Shown: positions 41,518 to 52,298, counted from the first letter of the stretch. The stretch: 64,000 nt of DNA from Prorocentrum cordatum (GCA_963575745.1 CAUYUJ010017641.1:1-64000), one strand, 5' to 3'. The notes: generated by a model from the letters alone, not told the origin. Numbers and translations are program-made.

Positions 41518-41586
41518 GGGCACGAGTGATATATCGCATATGCATTCATTCATCGAAGATCACTCGTGCAGACATCCTGTGCCCGG
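41518..41586. repeat. Two-part hairpin around GCACGAGTGAT
   Basis: GGGCACGAGTGAT is followed 30 bases later by ATCACTCGTGC, and then by TGTGCCCGG. Bases 41587-42054 hold no supportable gene. Confidence 0.6.
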
Positions 41587-42054
41587 CTTATATGTTTCCG
41601 CTGGGCCCCCGGACGCCCCTCGCGCTGTGGGCCGCTTCACGACGGCGTGCCTCGTGGGCCGCTCCCGGCCGCGGGGGGCCCTCGACGGTTCCCGCGGCAA
41701 GCGCCAAGCGACTCGGGACGACGCGCCAGGCCCTTGTTCGGGGGGCGGCCAAGAGGGGGGTAATGACTAGGAGGCGGGGGGGGGGGAGGGGGAGGGTTCG
41801 AGCTTCGAGCTTCGAGGTTTGCTGGCGTGTCCGTTGGTTCCTCGAGGTTTTCCGGCGTCGGGGCAATTATCAGCAGCTGCGCCTCGCCGAGACCTTTCCA
41901 GTGGTGCGCCCCGGACGGCCTTTCCAGAGGCCCGAGTTTGGGCCCGGGGACCACGGGGAATCGCCGGAGGGTGGCGATGACCAGAAGGGGTGTGGGATGA
42001 TGCGCCAATTCTCCACCACCAGAGGTAGGACGGGGTAGATGGGAGAATGGGGAG

Positions 42055-42150
42055 GTCCTCCTCCTCCTCCTCCTCCTCCTCTTCCTTCTCCTCCTCCTCC
42101 TCCTCCTCCTCCTCCTCCTCCTCCTCCTCCTCCTCCTCCTCCTCCTACAT
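42055..42150. repeat. (CTC)n microsatellite
   Basis: Pyrimidine triplet tract. Bases 42151-42768 are non-genic, with CTTCTCAGAAG-like motifs at 42270-42395. Confidence 0.9.
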
Positions 42151-42768
42151 ATGGCAGCGTTCGTGGGAAATCGGCCCATCATGGGATCTCGTGATTTGGC
42201 CGCGGAGGTCCACGGCTTCCGCGAAGGCCCACTCAAATCGGCGGCGAGCGAGGGGGAGGAAGTGAAAAGGAAAAGGCCCTCTCTAAAGGCGGCGGGGTTT
42301 CTCAGGAGCGCTCCGGCCGTTTGAGAAGTCTGCAGCGTCTTCGGGGAAGGTTCGGGGAACATCTCAGAAGGCTGGGTGACTTCTTAGCCTTCTGACAGAG
42401 CCCGCCCTCTGTCACTTGCCCCCTGGGCTGGCCGCCAACCGAAGTCAGGGAAGGGGTCCAGACCTATGGGGAACAGCGTCGCGACACACATCCCAAAATC
42501 AGAGGACTGGGCCGACGTTGCGGCTTTTCGCAATGTGGGGCCCTCAGAGATTTGGACCACTTGTTTCTTTTCCTCCACCTCCTCCTCCTGCTCTTCGTCC
42601 TCTCCCGTAGCCGTTGTGGCTCCGGTTGTAATCTTCTCCTCGAGGTTATAGCTCGATCGCAGCCAAGGGTCTGGCTCGAGGGCCTAAGCCTACAGGGCTG
42701 CTCTTTCTCCCACGACCCCTGCTCGAACTTCATGACTTGTAAGTATTTTCTGGTTCTCAGTTGCTGCC

Positions 42769-43734
42769 ATGTCGTCGCCTGCTGAGCAGCTGCCCCATAT
42801 CCTCGCTGGCATATCAAGGATCAACGTCAACGGCCGCCTCGCTGGAGAAGACGACGAGTTGAAGGACATCAGCGCCATGAAGGATTGCTTTCGCGACCGC
42901 GACCAGAAGTTGGAGGCCATGCAGAAATATATGTACGATTTCCAGGCAAGGACAGATCCGCCGTGGTCAACCTCGCCCAACACTACGTTATACGCTCCGT
43001 GCTGGCCAAGTGCGACGAGGCCGCGGCGCAGGCGCAAGCTCTTTCATTGTACGCTGCTTCTTCCGCGGGCGGCTCCACAGGATGGAGTTTCATCGGCGCT
43101 CGTCCCAAGCGTCCCCGCACGGTTAGTTTTCCGGCTGGTCCCACATCCATATCGATTGTTGACGATGAGCCCGAGTCCAACCCCTGCCACGTCTACATCG
43201 GAGGGTTCCCTCGCCCCGTCCTCGCGAAGGTCATGCTCTCGTTCTCGGAGATTTCGTGGCAGCAAACTGATGCCGCACATTGACGCTTCCTTCAGCGCCA
43301 ACGCTCACGACATGACCAAATCCTTGAGCATAGATTCCATTGAGGCGGTGCACGCGAGGTCCTTTGTAGACAATGTCAAGGATCATGCTTTGGCATGCAC
43401 CGGCATTAAGAACCTTGAAGAAGTCTCCCTTCGTGCCCGCCTTGATGCCCCATCGGGAGTTCGGCGCCGCAGCATAGCACTCGGTCTGCTCTGGACCAAG
43501 GTTCACGAATTCATGCGCGACAACATCCTGTGGCGTCCTTCGATGAAGCTCGCCAGCCAGGGCTTCAAGGGCTTGCTCTTCCTCGTCGAAAACGATGACT
43601 ACGTGGTCTTCTACATGATCAAGGAGCTGGAGCTAAAACGCTTCGAGGTCGATTGCAACAACGGGGACATGACCACCCCCGACATCTCGAAGGAGCCCGC
43701 CGATAAGATCAGTTCCGCCATCACGCCGCGATAG
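42769..43734 (+). pseudogene. Frame-broken ORF1-like sequence of a non-LTR retroelement
   Basis: It starts MSSPAEQLPHILAGISRINV at 42769. Near 42940 the coding frame shifts to one reading SAVVNLAQHYVIRSVLAKCD, then RPRTVSFPAGPTSISIVDDE and CHVYIGGFPRPVLAKVM, which resembles the first strand and RNP2 region of an RRM-type RNA-binding domain. Near 43260 it shifts back, giving SIEAVHARSFVDNVKDHALA and GFKGLLFLVENDDYVVFYMI, and stops at 43732-43734. Two frame changes with no convincing intron between them indicate a decayed copy. I recall a similar RRM-plus-VENDDYV order from the N-terminal part of dinoflagellate LINE-like ORFs. That parallel is from memory and unverified. A sequencing indel is an alternative for either break. 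Confidence 0.5.
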
Positions 43735-44603
43735 GGGTCCACCGTGCTGTTTCAGTCCTGTTCAGAGCTTCTAATGGCGGAACGCGGCATGGGTGCGCTA
43801 GTTTCGGCTGGCTGCGACTCGTTCCCGCCGCCCCTGGGCGCCATGCAGAGTGGGCGCGAAGTTGCCGCGCCAAGCGGGGCATTCTCGCCTTCGCCGCCTT
43901 CCTCCATGCCATTCTCGCCTTCGCCGCCTTCAGCTGGGACTCTGTCTTTCCGAGCTCCACGGCCCCGCGCGGGACGTGCCAATTCTAGAATTCGGCCAGC
44001 GAGCTCAAGCAGTTCTACCTCCTTTACGTCGCGCCCCTCGCCCTCCAGCTCAGTCAGCTGCGCTGGGTCTTCGGCGCCTGCCTCGCCTTAGAGCGCGGGC
44101 GTGCTCGATCTGGCCCCCCGCTCCCCCTTCGCCGCCGCGCGGGCTATATCAGTCGTTTCTTGGAATGCCAACCCAGAGGTCATTCAGTGTCTATGTTTAA
44201 ACAACATCGTTTTCTTATCTAATTTTTAGATAACATAGCTTGTTGTCTAAAAGATAAACAACATAATCATTAATAGACAACATGCATGTTAATTGTATAT
44301 TAACTGTAGTTATGTACAACATAGCGTTGCATAGCGTTGCACAGCGTTGCATAACACATCATACCACATATCATGATTGCATAGCTTAGCATGGTACCCA
44401 GCAAAGAGCAGCGCAGCATAGCATTGCATCGCACGGCCATTTGCATTATAATGCATTACGTTTCTTCGCGTGATTCTCGGCGCCAGATGGTCGCGCTTCG
44501 GTGCGGCGTAGGTCCACGGACGGCGTTGGAGTAACGAGATGTCTCTTGGCGCACGGCCCTGCGAGCTATTCAGAATTTCGAGTCGTTATTTTTTGCTTTC
44601 GCC
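43735..44603. promoter_or_regulatory. AT-rich upstream region of the 44604 gene with short repeats
   Basis: From 44190 to 44450 the sequence drops in GC and carries repeated words: ACAACAT about five times (44200-44310) and GCGTTGCA/GCATAGC about eight times (44320-44430). It lies 150-400 bases before the ATG. GC-rich non-genic sequence precedes it, with ATTCTCGCCTTCGCCGCC repeated at 43880-43930. Regulatory function is inference. Confidence 0.4.
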
Positions 44604-45770
44604 ATGGCAGTTCAGGTTCAAGCAGGATCGATGCAGTCACCCGACAGCCAGACCCAAGACTGGCGGTCCTCATCTCGCACAGTATGCTCTGATGTACAAC
44701 AGATTGCAGGTGCGATCTTGGCAGGGGTCCCAAGCGCCGATTACCTTGACTATGGGGCCGATCCTGGCGGAGACAGCCTCACGACAGAGTGTGCGGATGA
44801 GCTTATGAAGTATTCCTTGTTCCTCAGGGAGCTGGGTGCGATCTTCCCCAACTTCAGCCTCTCCCAGAAGGCAACCGAGGACGCGTTCAAGCAGGTAGCC
44901 ACCGGACAGACGTGGAAGGTCGGCAAAGGCGCGATGGAGAAGTGGGCGGAGTCGCAGGCCAAAATGGTTAGAAGCATGGGCGCGCACCTGCACAACCCCA
45001 ACCGACTGTACAAATCAGACCCCCCGAAGGCCCCGAAGTGCTTCAAGAACCCGATGGCAAAGATCGAGGGCGAGGGCGCACCAAGTTCAGCATCGGCGGC
45101 GTCAACACCAGCTTCAGCATCAGCTGCGCCTCCACCGTCGGCAGCGCCACGCCAATCATCATATCACATCGGGGTCGAATTAACTGGGCCTACTCCGAAA
45201 GCTTGGAGGTCAACGGGTAAAAATACGCACGAGTTCACCGAGGACATCTACGAGCAGAAGGACTCTTTATTTATGCACGCCAAGTGGGAGGGCGGAATGG
45301 ATGCAGAGCTGCACACCTTGACCGTGGACGATTGGAAGAGCAGGGGATCGCGAACCACGAAGGCTAAATCACGGCACTGGATGGGGGAGCTCAACGACGG
45401 CGCGAAAGTGGAGGTGAAACACAAACACCTCGACCGTGACAACCCTGGAGCGATCGTCGCCGTCGATGGCAGCCAAAAGGTCCAGCTATCATACAGGAAG
45501 CTCGGCGCCGACGGAGCGATCGAGTGGCTCACGAAGCATGCCGAAGCACTCGCTGCTGGGAGGACGACTGTGGAAGAGATCAAGGCTGCGAAAGCACAAG
45601 TTGATGGCAATGTTCTCAAGCGCCCAGCAGCGGTTCGCCCGAGGCCAGCAGCGACGGCAGCCGACGATGAGGAGGACCCCACCGAGAACAACGAGGAGGG
45701 CGAGGAGGAAGAGGCCGTCCACGACGAGGAGCTGGAGGAGGAGGATGACGAGGCCGACCAGGACATCAGG
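44604..45770 (+). CDS. Gene start, 389-codon first exon, KRPAA-type dinoflagellate protein
   Basis: The ATG at 44604 sits in GCCATGG and opens a frame (MAVQVQAGSMQSPDSQTQDW) that runs to a GT donor after ATCAGG at 45770. The 3' part of the gene is not identified and may fall in or near the assembly gap. Residues about 30-140 are helical and charged (ECADELMKYSLFLRELGAIF, KWAESQAKMVRSMGAH). An Ala/Ser/Pro linker follows, then a region containing HEFTEDIYEQKDSLFMHAKW. Next come a helical stretch with a lysine-rich KRPAAVRPRPAAT motif and a Glu/Asp-rich end. The mixture of KRPAA repeats and acidic tails is common in dinoflagellate predicted nuclear proteins, in my recollection. Function is unknown. 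Codon third positions are G/C-rich. Confidence 0.65.
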
Positions 45771-46090
45771 GTGCGCGAAACCATTCTACTATATTTTATT
45801 CGCGTTGGAACAATTTGGAACGCTCGATTTGTTTTCGGCTGCTAGATTCTCTTTGGAACGCTCGATATTCTTTGGTTCAATGCATCGATCGATTCGCTGA
45901 TGGTCGACATGTGGTGTTAGGTATGTGTTCCACTGTTACATCGTTTCGCTTGCAACGCCCTCGCAATCCATCGAGGTGCGAGGAGGGTGAGGAGGAAGAT
46001 CAGGAGGAGAGGGGGAGGAGGACGAAATGCAAGAGGAGGAGGAGCAGGAGGAGGAGGAGGAGGAAGCAGGAGGACGAGGAGGAACACGGG

Positions 46091-46190
46091 NNNNNNNNNN
46101 NNNNNNNNNNNNNNNNNNNNNNNNNNNNNNNNNNNNNNNNNNNNNNNNNNNNNNNNNNNNNNNNNNNNNNNNNNNNNNNNNNNNNNNNNN
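46091..46190. other. Assembly gap (100 N)
   Basis: Exactly 100 undetermined bases directly after a GGA tract (about 45965-46090). The repeat probably broke the assembly. The true distance is unknown. Confidence 0.98.
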
Positions 46191-47160
46191 GCAGATGCAT
46201 GCGGACATTTCCGCCTCAAGGATTCTATCTTCTGGTACTTGTCAGGTTTGGGCACCATGAGCAGCGCAACCGCGAGCCCGCCCTCGAGCTATATACGGCA
46301 ACTGCGCGCATGGGGGTTGGCGCGCCGATGGCGCATAGAAGCGCATGCGTTTGCATAGGAAATATGGGGGGGCCTGAAACAGATGCGACTCATCATTTGA
46401 AAAGAATGCTTGCACCACGGGCGCAGTCACCGTTGCAGACACCTGCGCGCACCACTTCACCGGGCACATCAAGGATTGCATGGCAACAGCGTGCGCATGG
46501 CATGCGCAATCACCTGCGCCTCTGAACGCATGTCCTGCAATCGGGCGCGCGTGCTTGCACGCATCTGTGAATGCAGAGATCCTGCAGTTGCAGCTGAGTG
46601 CGCTCATGCAATCAAAACTGCAATCAATATTGCAGAGGGCACATGTGTGCTGCCTGAATTGCACATGCAGTCATAACTGCATCGGCTGTTCGCGCGCCCG
46701 CCCCTCCCCAAACTCACCTCGCCCATGCTTCCCCACATGTGCCCCACTGCCCCATGCACCCCCCCCTTCACCCTTTCCCTCCACCCCCCCCCCCCATGCG
46801 TCCCCCCGTCTGAGAACGGACCCCTCCGCCGATCACATCCCCTGAGCGCGTGACCATGGTATACCGCGATGTGCAATCACACAAACAACATTGCAGCCGC
46901 AGCTGCAAGCCCGAAGGCCGCGCCACGCGCGCGATTGCAGGGGGTGCTGCAGCGATGGGCGGAACGTGCGCTGCATGCGCAAATGCCGACACGTAAACAC
47001 GCGGAGAGACGCGCCCAAGTGCGCAGGCGAGGGAAATGGCATGCGATACATTGTTTTCTCATATGTACGCTAGCGGCGATCGGTTCGCAAAGCTCCGAAA
47101 GAACAAGATGCGAGCAATGACGCACAACCCATACTCTATACTCATATAGTGCATTTATAG
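46191..47160. other. Convergent intergenic region rich in TGCA
   Basis: No gene. TGCA, GCATGC and TGCAAT words are strongly over-represented between 46300 and 47050. It separates plus-strand genes on the left from minus-strand genes on the right. Confidence 0.5.
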
Positions 47161-47216
47161 AGACCCGTCAGCTCACGCACCCAATCAGCGCTGATGCTCG
47201 ACATATCTGACATAGA

Positions 47217-48766
47217 TCAGGCGTTCTTCTTGCTCCTCCACATCTCGCTTGCCGACCTGTATGCATCCTTTGCATAGTCGAGCGCCTGCTTCTCGGTACG
47301 GCCGTTTGCCTTGGCCCACTTGAGCGCCCGCCCGTACCACCTGGAAGCGACCGCATTCTGCGTGCACTGGCCGTCACACGGTTCAAAAACGATCTTGAAG
47401 ACACCGCCCTTGGGCGCCCGCGACGCTGCAGCGGGCTTCTTCAGGGCGGGCGCAACACCCGTTGCAGCAGCGGGCCTCTTCTTGGCCGCCGCTGGCTTCT
47501 TTGCAACATCCGTTGCAGCAGCGGGCCTCTCCTTGGCTTTGCGTTTGCCCTTCGTCACCAAAGCGTCGAACGCCTGCTTCTCGTGCGCCTCCTGCGCGAC
47601 GCGATCCGCAGCCAACGCTGCGCCAGCAGCAGTGGGCGCTGCGTCGCCCGCCGCAGGAGCTGCGTCACCATCAGCAGGAGCTGCTTCACCGTCGCCGAGT
47701 GGAAGTGCTGTGACCTTGGGCTCTGCAGCCCGAGCTGCATCTGCGGCTGGGGCCGCGCCTGCAATGATGCTCTTGCCTGGCTTGAACGACGCGGCTGGCA
47801 CGTGAGCAGAGCCAGCACCCGATTGCCCTGCAGTGTACAAACCATGGATCTGAGCGGCCAGTTTATTCAAGTCAGAGCTGCCGTCCCAGCTCGAGTGCCG
47901 ACCACCGTGCCGATCCTGCTGAAGCGGGGTAAAGTCAGACGACTGCCAACAACCAGCCCGCTCTTTCTTGAGCAATATGTTGTTGTCGCGCAGCGGGATG
48001 TGCTTGCCTAGGAAGGTGCACAAGTCGATGACCTTCTCGACGGGCGGGTCGTCATCATCATAAGCAGCCGTGCGCAAAGATGCGGGCAAATCCGCAGGAC
48101 GCTCGGGATACGTCGTGAGTGCCGACTTTGTGAATGGGGCCGATGTGTTTTTCATGTGGCCCACCAAATCGCGAAAGCTGTTGTAGATGCTCTGGTAGCT
48201 AGGCCAAGACTTGGTGTTCCCATGCTCGCACCAAATCAATACTACCATTGTCCATTTCAAGCACTTATCGTGCGCTGGCTGTAAGATTCCCAAACGATGC
48301 AACCGTGTTGCAAGGATGGCCATTTTCTTGGTCTCCGACGCTCTGTAGTCCTCCAGGACCATCCAATCCTTGCCCGTCAGGTAGTTGTATATGTGGGACA
48401 GCGTCTGATCCCCAGCATCGCTGGTGCTACTTGGGACCGCTGCAGCGATGTTGGCGACCTTGATATCGACTGCCGCCAGCACTGCACGCTTCACGGAGGC
48501 TACCGTGCACTTCTTTTCAATCAACTCGGTGAGGACGATGGCATCTGGCGCTGAAAGCGCTGTGAGTGACTGTATGCGAGTGCACAGGGATGCAGACAAG
48601 TTTTTTTCTGCAGCTCCTCGCTGTCGGGGCGCTTCGCCAACAAGTCCGAAAAAGCAGAAACGTCGCGCGCTATGTCCTCGATACTGACCATGTCGGACTG
48701 CGCGCGGTGCACCCTGAACCCCTGCAGCACCTGCAGCCCCTCGAGGCTTGATCCGAACACGGCCAT
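47217..48766 (-). CDS. Single-exon gene, about 517 residues, broken by one A-run frameshift
   Basis: Read from 48766 down, the protein starts MAVFGSSLEGLQVLQGFRVH and continues SMVSIEDIARD-like helices to EELQK. At the seven-base A run (plus-strand T run 48601-48607) the frame then changes, and the rest reads NLSASLCTRIQSLTALSAPD and continues open to the stop at 47217. One extra A would join the two. The middle has a helical domain (YNYLTGKDWMVLEDYRASET, then KKMAILATRLHRLGILQPAH), resembling an expanded dinoflagellate family with a T-x-x-DW...+..L...LG element. The C-terminal half is Ala/Pro-rich with KRPAAA, KKPAAA and KKRPAAATGV motifs. It ends in a short folded segment (RWYGRALKWAKANGRTEKQA). 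Homopolymer sequencing error or genuine pseudogene: the otherwise intact frame favours the former. Function is unknown. Confidence 0.6.
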
Positions 48767-49230
48767 GGAATGCCGATCGCACTTGACAAAGGGAAAACAT
48801 GAACGACTATATGGGTCGTCACAACTTGCGCAGGGCGCATCGCATGCGTGACAAAATGAAAATGGTAATGCGTATATGGGAAAACATCATGATGTCGGTT
48901 TAAGGCATCAATCTCATGTGCGTGCCAAGCCGATTGGCTGCATGGATGCGTTTCCGTTCGGGGGGCTTGCGGGTCAGACTCGCAGCTGAACCTGGTGGCG
49001 GTGGAAGGCAACATTTGTCTAACGCAGAAGCGCGCGGCTGGAACTCCGCGCTCGCTTGGTAAGATCGCTCGGCAAGATCCGTCTCATCGATCCTCCTCCG
49101 CATTCTCCTCCTCCTCCCCCTCCTCCTCCTCCCCCTCCCCCGCCCTCCTCACCCCCCTCCCCCCCGCCCTGGCCGTGCTGCTTCTCCTCCTGATCCTCCT
49201 CTCCCTCCTCCTCCTCCTCCTCCTCCTCTG
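48767..49230. other. Intergenic
   Basis: It contains the upstream region of the minus-strand gene above and a TCC/CCCTCC tract at about 49095-49230. No gene. Confidence 0.5.
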
Positions 49231-49390
49231 ACTACCTACCAGACCGCCCCACCCCAACCCGAAGACCCGAATTTCGGGTTGGGGGGGGTAAGGGTTCCAC
49301 ATGTATTTTTCGATGTTCCCAGCCCCCCCCAACTGGAAATGGAGGGCAAATTGAGGCCTTCGGGTTGGGTTGGGGTGGTTTGGTGGGTGG
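49231..49390. mobile_element. Foldback element, family F copy 1
   Basis: The left end ACTACCTACCAGACCGCCCC ... CCCGAAGACC and the right end GGCCTTCGGGTTGGGTTGGG ... GGTTTGGTGGGTGG are inverted repeats of about 36 bp. The interior shares CACATGTATTTTTCGATGTTCC and ACTGGAAAT with copy 2 at 50819-50986. Confidence 0.75.
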
Positions 49391-49416
49391 TGATCCTCAT
49401 CATCATCATCATCATC

Positions 49417-49968
49417 CTAGAAAGACGGCGCTCCGCCTGGTGCGGAACGCGCCCACCTCATGCACAACGCGATGACCTTCCCGTGCGCCACGCACAGGCA
49501 CGACGTGCTCGCGAGGTCGGCACAGGCACGACGTGCTCACGAGGTCCACCTGGCTGCACAGGCACGACGTGCTCACGAGGTCCACCTGGCTGCTCACGAG
49601 GTCGGCGCAGTCGTGACCTCTGGGATATCAGATGAAGGCGACGAGGTCGGCGCAGTCATGACCTCTGGGATATCTTGAAGGCGCTGCAGCCGACCGAGCG
49701 ACGTCGGCTTCGACTGCGTGGCGCATGAGCGCGAGCCAGTCCACAGGCGCCGCGCGTCGACGAAGACCTGCTTCGCGTACTTGTTCTGCTCCGACTTGTT
49801 GGCCACACCCTCGACGAAGCGCTTGAGGCCGAGGGCCATCTCCTTCCACTCGTTGCGACTCTTCGTGAGGTCGCGGATCTTGGCCTTCATCTGCCCCTTC
49901 TCGCTCGGCCGCAGCGCCCGCGGCACATGCGGCGGCGCCGCCGCGTCAGCCCGCACCTTCGGCGCCAT
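49417..49968 (-). CDS. Short minus-strand gene, first exon plus a possible second exon
   Basis: Exon 1 starts at 49968 (MAPKVRADAAAPPHVPRALR) and encodes a basic helical segment (KAKIRDLTKSRNEWKEMALG, then VANKSEQNKYAKQVFVDARR). It becomes uncertain after about 49740, where two frames look equally coding. Between 49500 and 49680 the sequence is minisatellite-like and probably intronic. A GC3-rich open stretch at about 49417-49515 (CVAHGKVIALCMRWARSAPG, ending in TAG at 49417-49419) could be the last exon, but the junction is not defined. The family is not recognised. Confidence 0.4.
49497..49680. repeat. Two minisatellite blocks
   Basis: AGGCACGACGTGCTCACGAG (with GTCCACCTGGCTGC) is repeated about three times at 49497-49595. 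A 45-base unit containing GAGGTCGGCGCAGTC and GACCTCTGGGATATC is repeated twice at 49595-49677. Confidence 0.75.
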
Positions 49969-50582
49969 CGCGAAGGAGGCGCGAGGAGCTCAAGCGAGCG
50001 CGAGAAGGCGCGATGAGTGCGCGCTAACACTGTGAGCAAACCAGCTACACTACATCCCCACATGCCCCTCCCCATCCCCACCCCGCGGGCGCGAATGCAG
50101 TAGACTGCAGCCCTTGCCGTCGGGCGCGAATGCAGTAGGCTGCAGCCATTGCCGTCGAATGCAGTAGACTGCAGACATTGCCGTCGGGCGCGAACGCAGT
50201 GGACTGCAGCCCTCGGGCGGTCAGAGGGAAGCAATGGGCAGCAACATGATGCACAATCTCAGGGACATCTGGCGAATCGGAGAGCAGCGGGAGGCGATGC
50301 AACACGCGGTGTAACGAGAATGAGGACTGCATCGGAGGGCGATGCAGTCTGTGGCGGAGGGAGTGAGGGCGGCTGGGGACAAGACGCACGAGGCGGAGGG
50401 AGATGTGGTTCACAGATCCACGAGCGGTCAATCATCCCGCTGGGATCGCGCGCGGCCTCATATAGGCCACGCGAATGTCTGGCAACCGCGCAGGCGGCAG
50501 CGCGTCATGGCGCCTGCCCTAGAGCCTGCGCTCAGCCAAATCAATCTCTTATGCTCTGCACGAGCCTGGACGCATAACAACA
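49969..50582. other. Upstream region of the 49968 gene with a GAATGCAGTAGACTGCAG array
   Basis: At 50085-50220, GAATGCAGTAGACTGCAG or a close variant occurs four times, spaced 30-37 bases. GCAGTAGACTGC is itself nearly palindromic. No gene. Confidence 0.55.
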
Positions 50583-50785
50583 CTTGAAAGTGTGAATGCA
50601 CTTTGAAGTGCGGAGGCGACGTCACTTCAAAGTGCGATCACACTTCGAAGCGCATAACCTGTTACTTCAAAGTGTGAATACACATTGAAGTGAGGTGTCA
50701 TCGCGCTTCAAAGTGTGATCACACTTCCAAGTGAGGCCGACTACGCACTTCACAATGTAATAACACTTCGAAGTGACGTGGGCGC
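50583..50785. promoter_or_regulatory. Ten CACTTCAAAGTG-type near-palindromes in five pairs
   Basis: The 12-mers CACTTGAAAGTG, CACTTTGAAGTG, CACTTCAAAGTG, CACTTCGAAGCG and six variants occur in pairs. Members of a pair are separated by only a few bases, and pairs are separated by about 15-20 bases. The array lies about 620 bases upstream of the minus-strand start at 49968. A regulatory role is inference from structure and position. The array resembles the CACGTG array at 26123-26297 in layout but not in sequence. Confidence 0.5.
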
Positions 50786-50818
50786 AGTCGCCGTGGTTCA
50801 CCCACGGCCATTGTCATG

Positions 50819-50986
50819 ACTACCTACCAGACCACCCCAACCCAACCCGAAGACCCGAGTTTGACCCGAATTGCGGGTTGGGGGGTACGGATACCATGTG
50901 TTTTTCAACGTTCCCCGACCCTCCCCCACTGGAAATCGATGATAAATTTGGGCCTTCGGGTTGGGTTGGGGTGGTTTGGTGGGTGT
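50819..50986. mobile_element. Foldback element, family F copy 2
   Basis: ACTACCTACCAGACCACCCC at the left, GGGTTGGGTTGGGGTGGTTT ... GGTGGGTG at the right. It is clearly a second copy of 49231-49390 in the same orientation, differing by small indels. Confidence 0.75.
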
Positions 50987-51013
50987 TGATGTCAGCTGCG
51001 ACGCCGACGTGCC

Positions 51014-52245
51014 TCATAGCAGCGCCCCCATCACCTCATAGATGAACGAGAGCGCCTCGGAGACGCCCGCCAGCTTCTCAAAGTGGAAATCTGCCCGACT
51101 TGGGCTTGTCCTTGCCCTTGCCCTTGCCCTGGCCCTTCGAGTCGAAGCGCTCGCGGGCCTCGGCCAAGATGCGCTCGACCGTGTCGTAGTCGGCACTCTT
51201 GTAGGCCTCGATGGCCTTCTCGCCCTGGTCGGCGAACCAACCGCTGCCCTTCTGGATCTCGCCAGTGGCCATGGCCGCGATCACCGCGTCCCACCCTGCC
51301 CAGTCCTCGGCGGCGTACTTGTCCGCCAAGCGCATGAGCCTCGCCGACCAGCCGCCGCGCACCTGCTCGCCGCCGACGGCGCCCATGTTGTAGCGGTGGT
51401 CCATCGGCGTGGGCGCCGCGGGCGGCGGCGGGAGCGGCGGCGCGAGCACCGAGGGCGGTGGCGTCGATGGCGGCTTCGGCTGCTTCTTCGCAGCAGGCCA
51501 CGCCCTGATGGTGCCGCTCCCTGCCGCCGCCGCTGCATCAGGCGCAGCCGCAGGCGCAAGCGCTGCCGCAGCTGCGGCCTGCTCGTCGAGCATCTTCTCG
51601 AGAAACTCGGCGTAGTGCACGACCTCGAGGAAGTGCAGCGGCTCATCCGTGAGGCCCTCGGGCGACTCCTCCTCCTCCTCCTCCTCATCATCCCCTTCAT
51701 CGCCCTCCTCCTCATCCTCCTCCTCGTCCTCCTTCCCTTACAGCTCCCCATCCCTTCTTTGGCCGCCCGAGATTCGGTTTGGCGGCTCCCCCCCCCCCTC
51801 TTCGGTTTGACGGTTGCCCCCCCCCCCGCCCCTCTTTGTCGCCAGCCCTCCGCCGAGCCAGCGTGCGTTTGTGATCCCACTGCCCCCTTTTCCCGCGGGC
51901 GGAAGGCCGTCGCGCGTGGAAAAGCACACCGAACGCGCCAGAACGCGATCTCACAAAATACGAAAAACAACGTGTTGTTTGCATGGCCCGTTTTGGTCGG
52001 TAATGGTATGTTTTTTCCACGCGCGACGGCCTCCCGCCCGTGGGAAAGGGGGCAGCGGGGTCACAAACGCATCTGCCCTGAAGCAGGAAGGGGAGAGGAG
52101 GGAGGAAAGACAAGGGCATGAGGAGGGAGGAGGAAGCTGGTTTTACGTGTGTTTTGGAAGGTAAAAAAGGATGAGAGAGAGAGTGCATGATAAAGAGCGG
52201 AGGAGGAGTAGGATGCGGAGGAGTAGGAGGGGGGGGCGATAAAAA

Positions 52246-52284
<39 letters not shown>

Positions 52285-52298
52285 AAAAAAAAAAAGAA

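Noticed and set aside
42738-42760. Tiny GT-AG intron before the 42769 start (GTAAGT...CTCAG)
   Set aside because: About 22 bases is too short for a normal intron, and no upstream exon was found.
46191-46260. Exon following the assembly gap as the end of the 44604 gene
   Set aside because: The frame is open only across N bases and a GGA tract, and no acceptor or similarity supports it.
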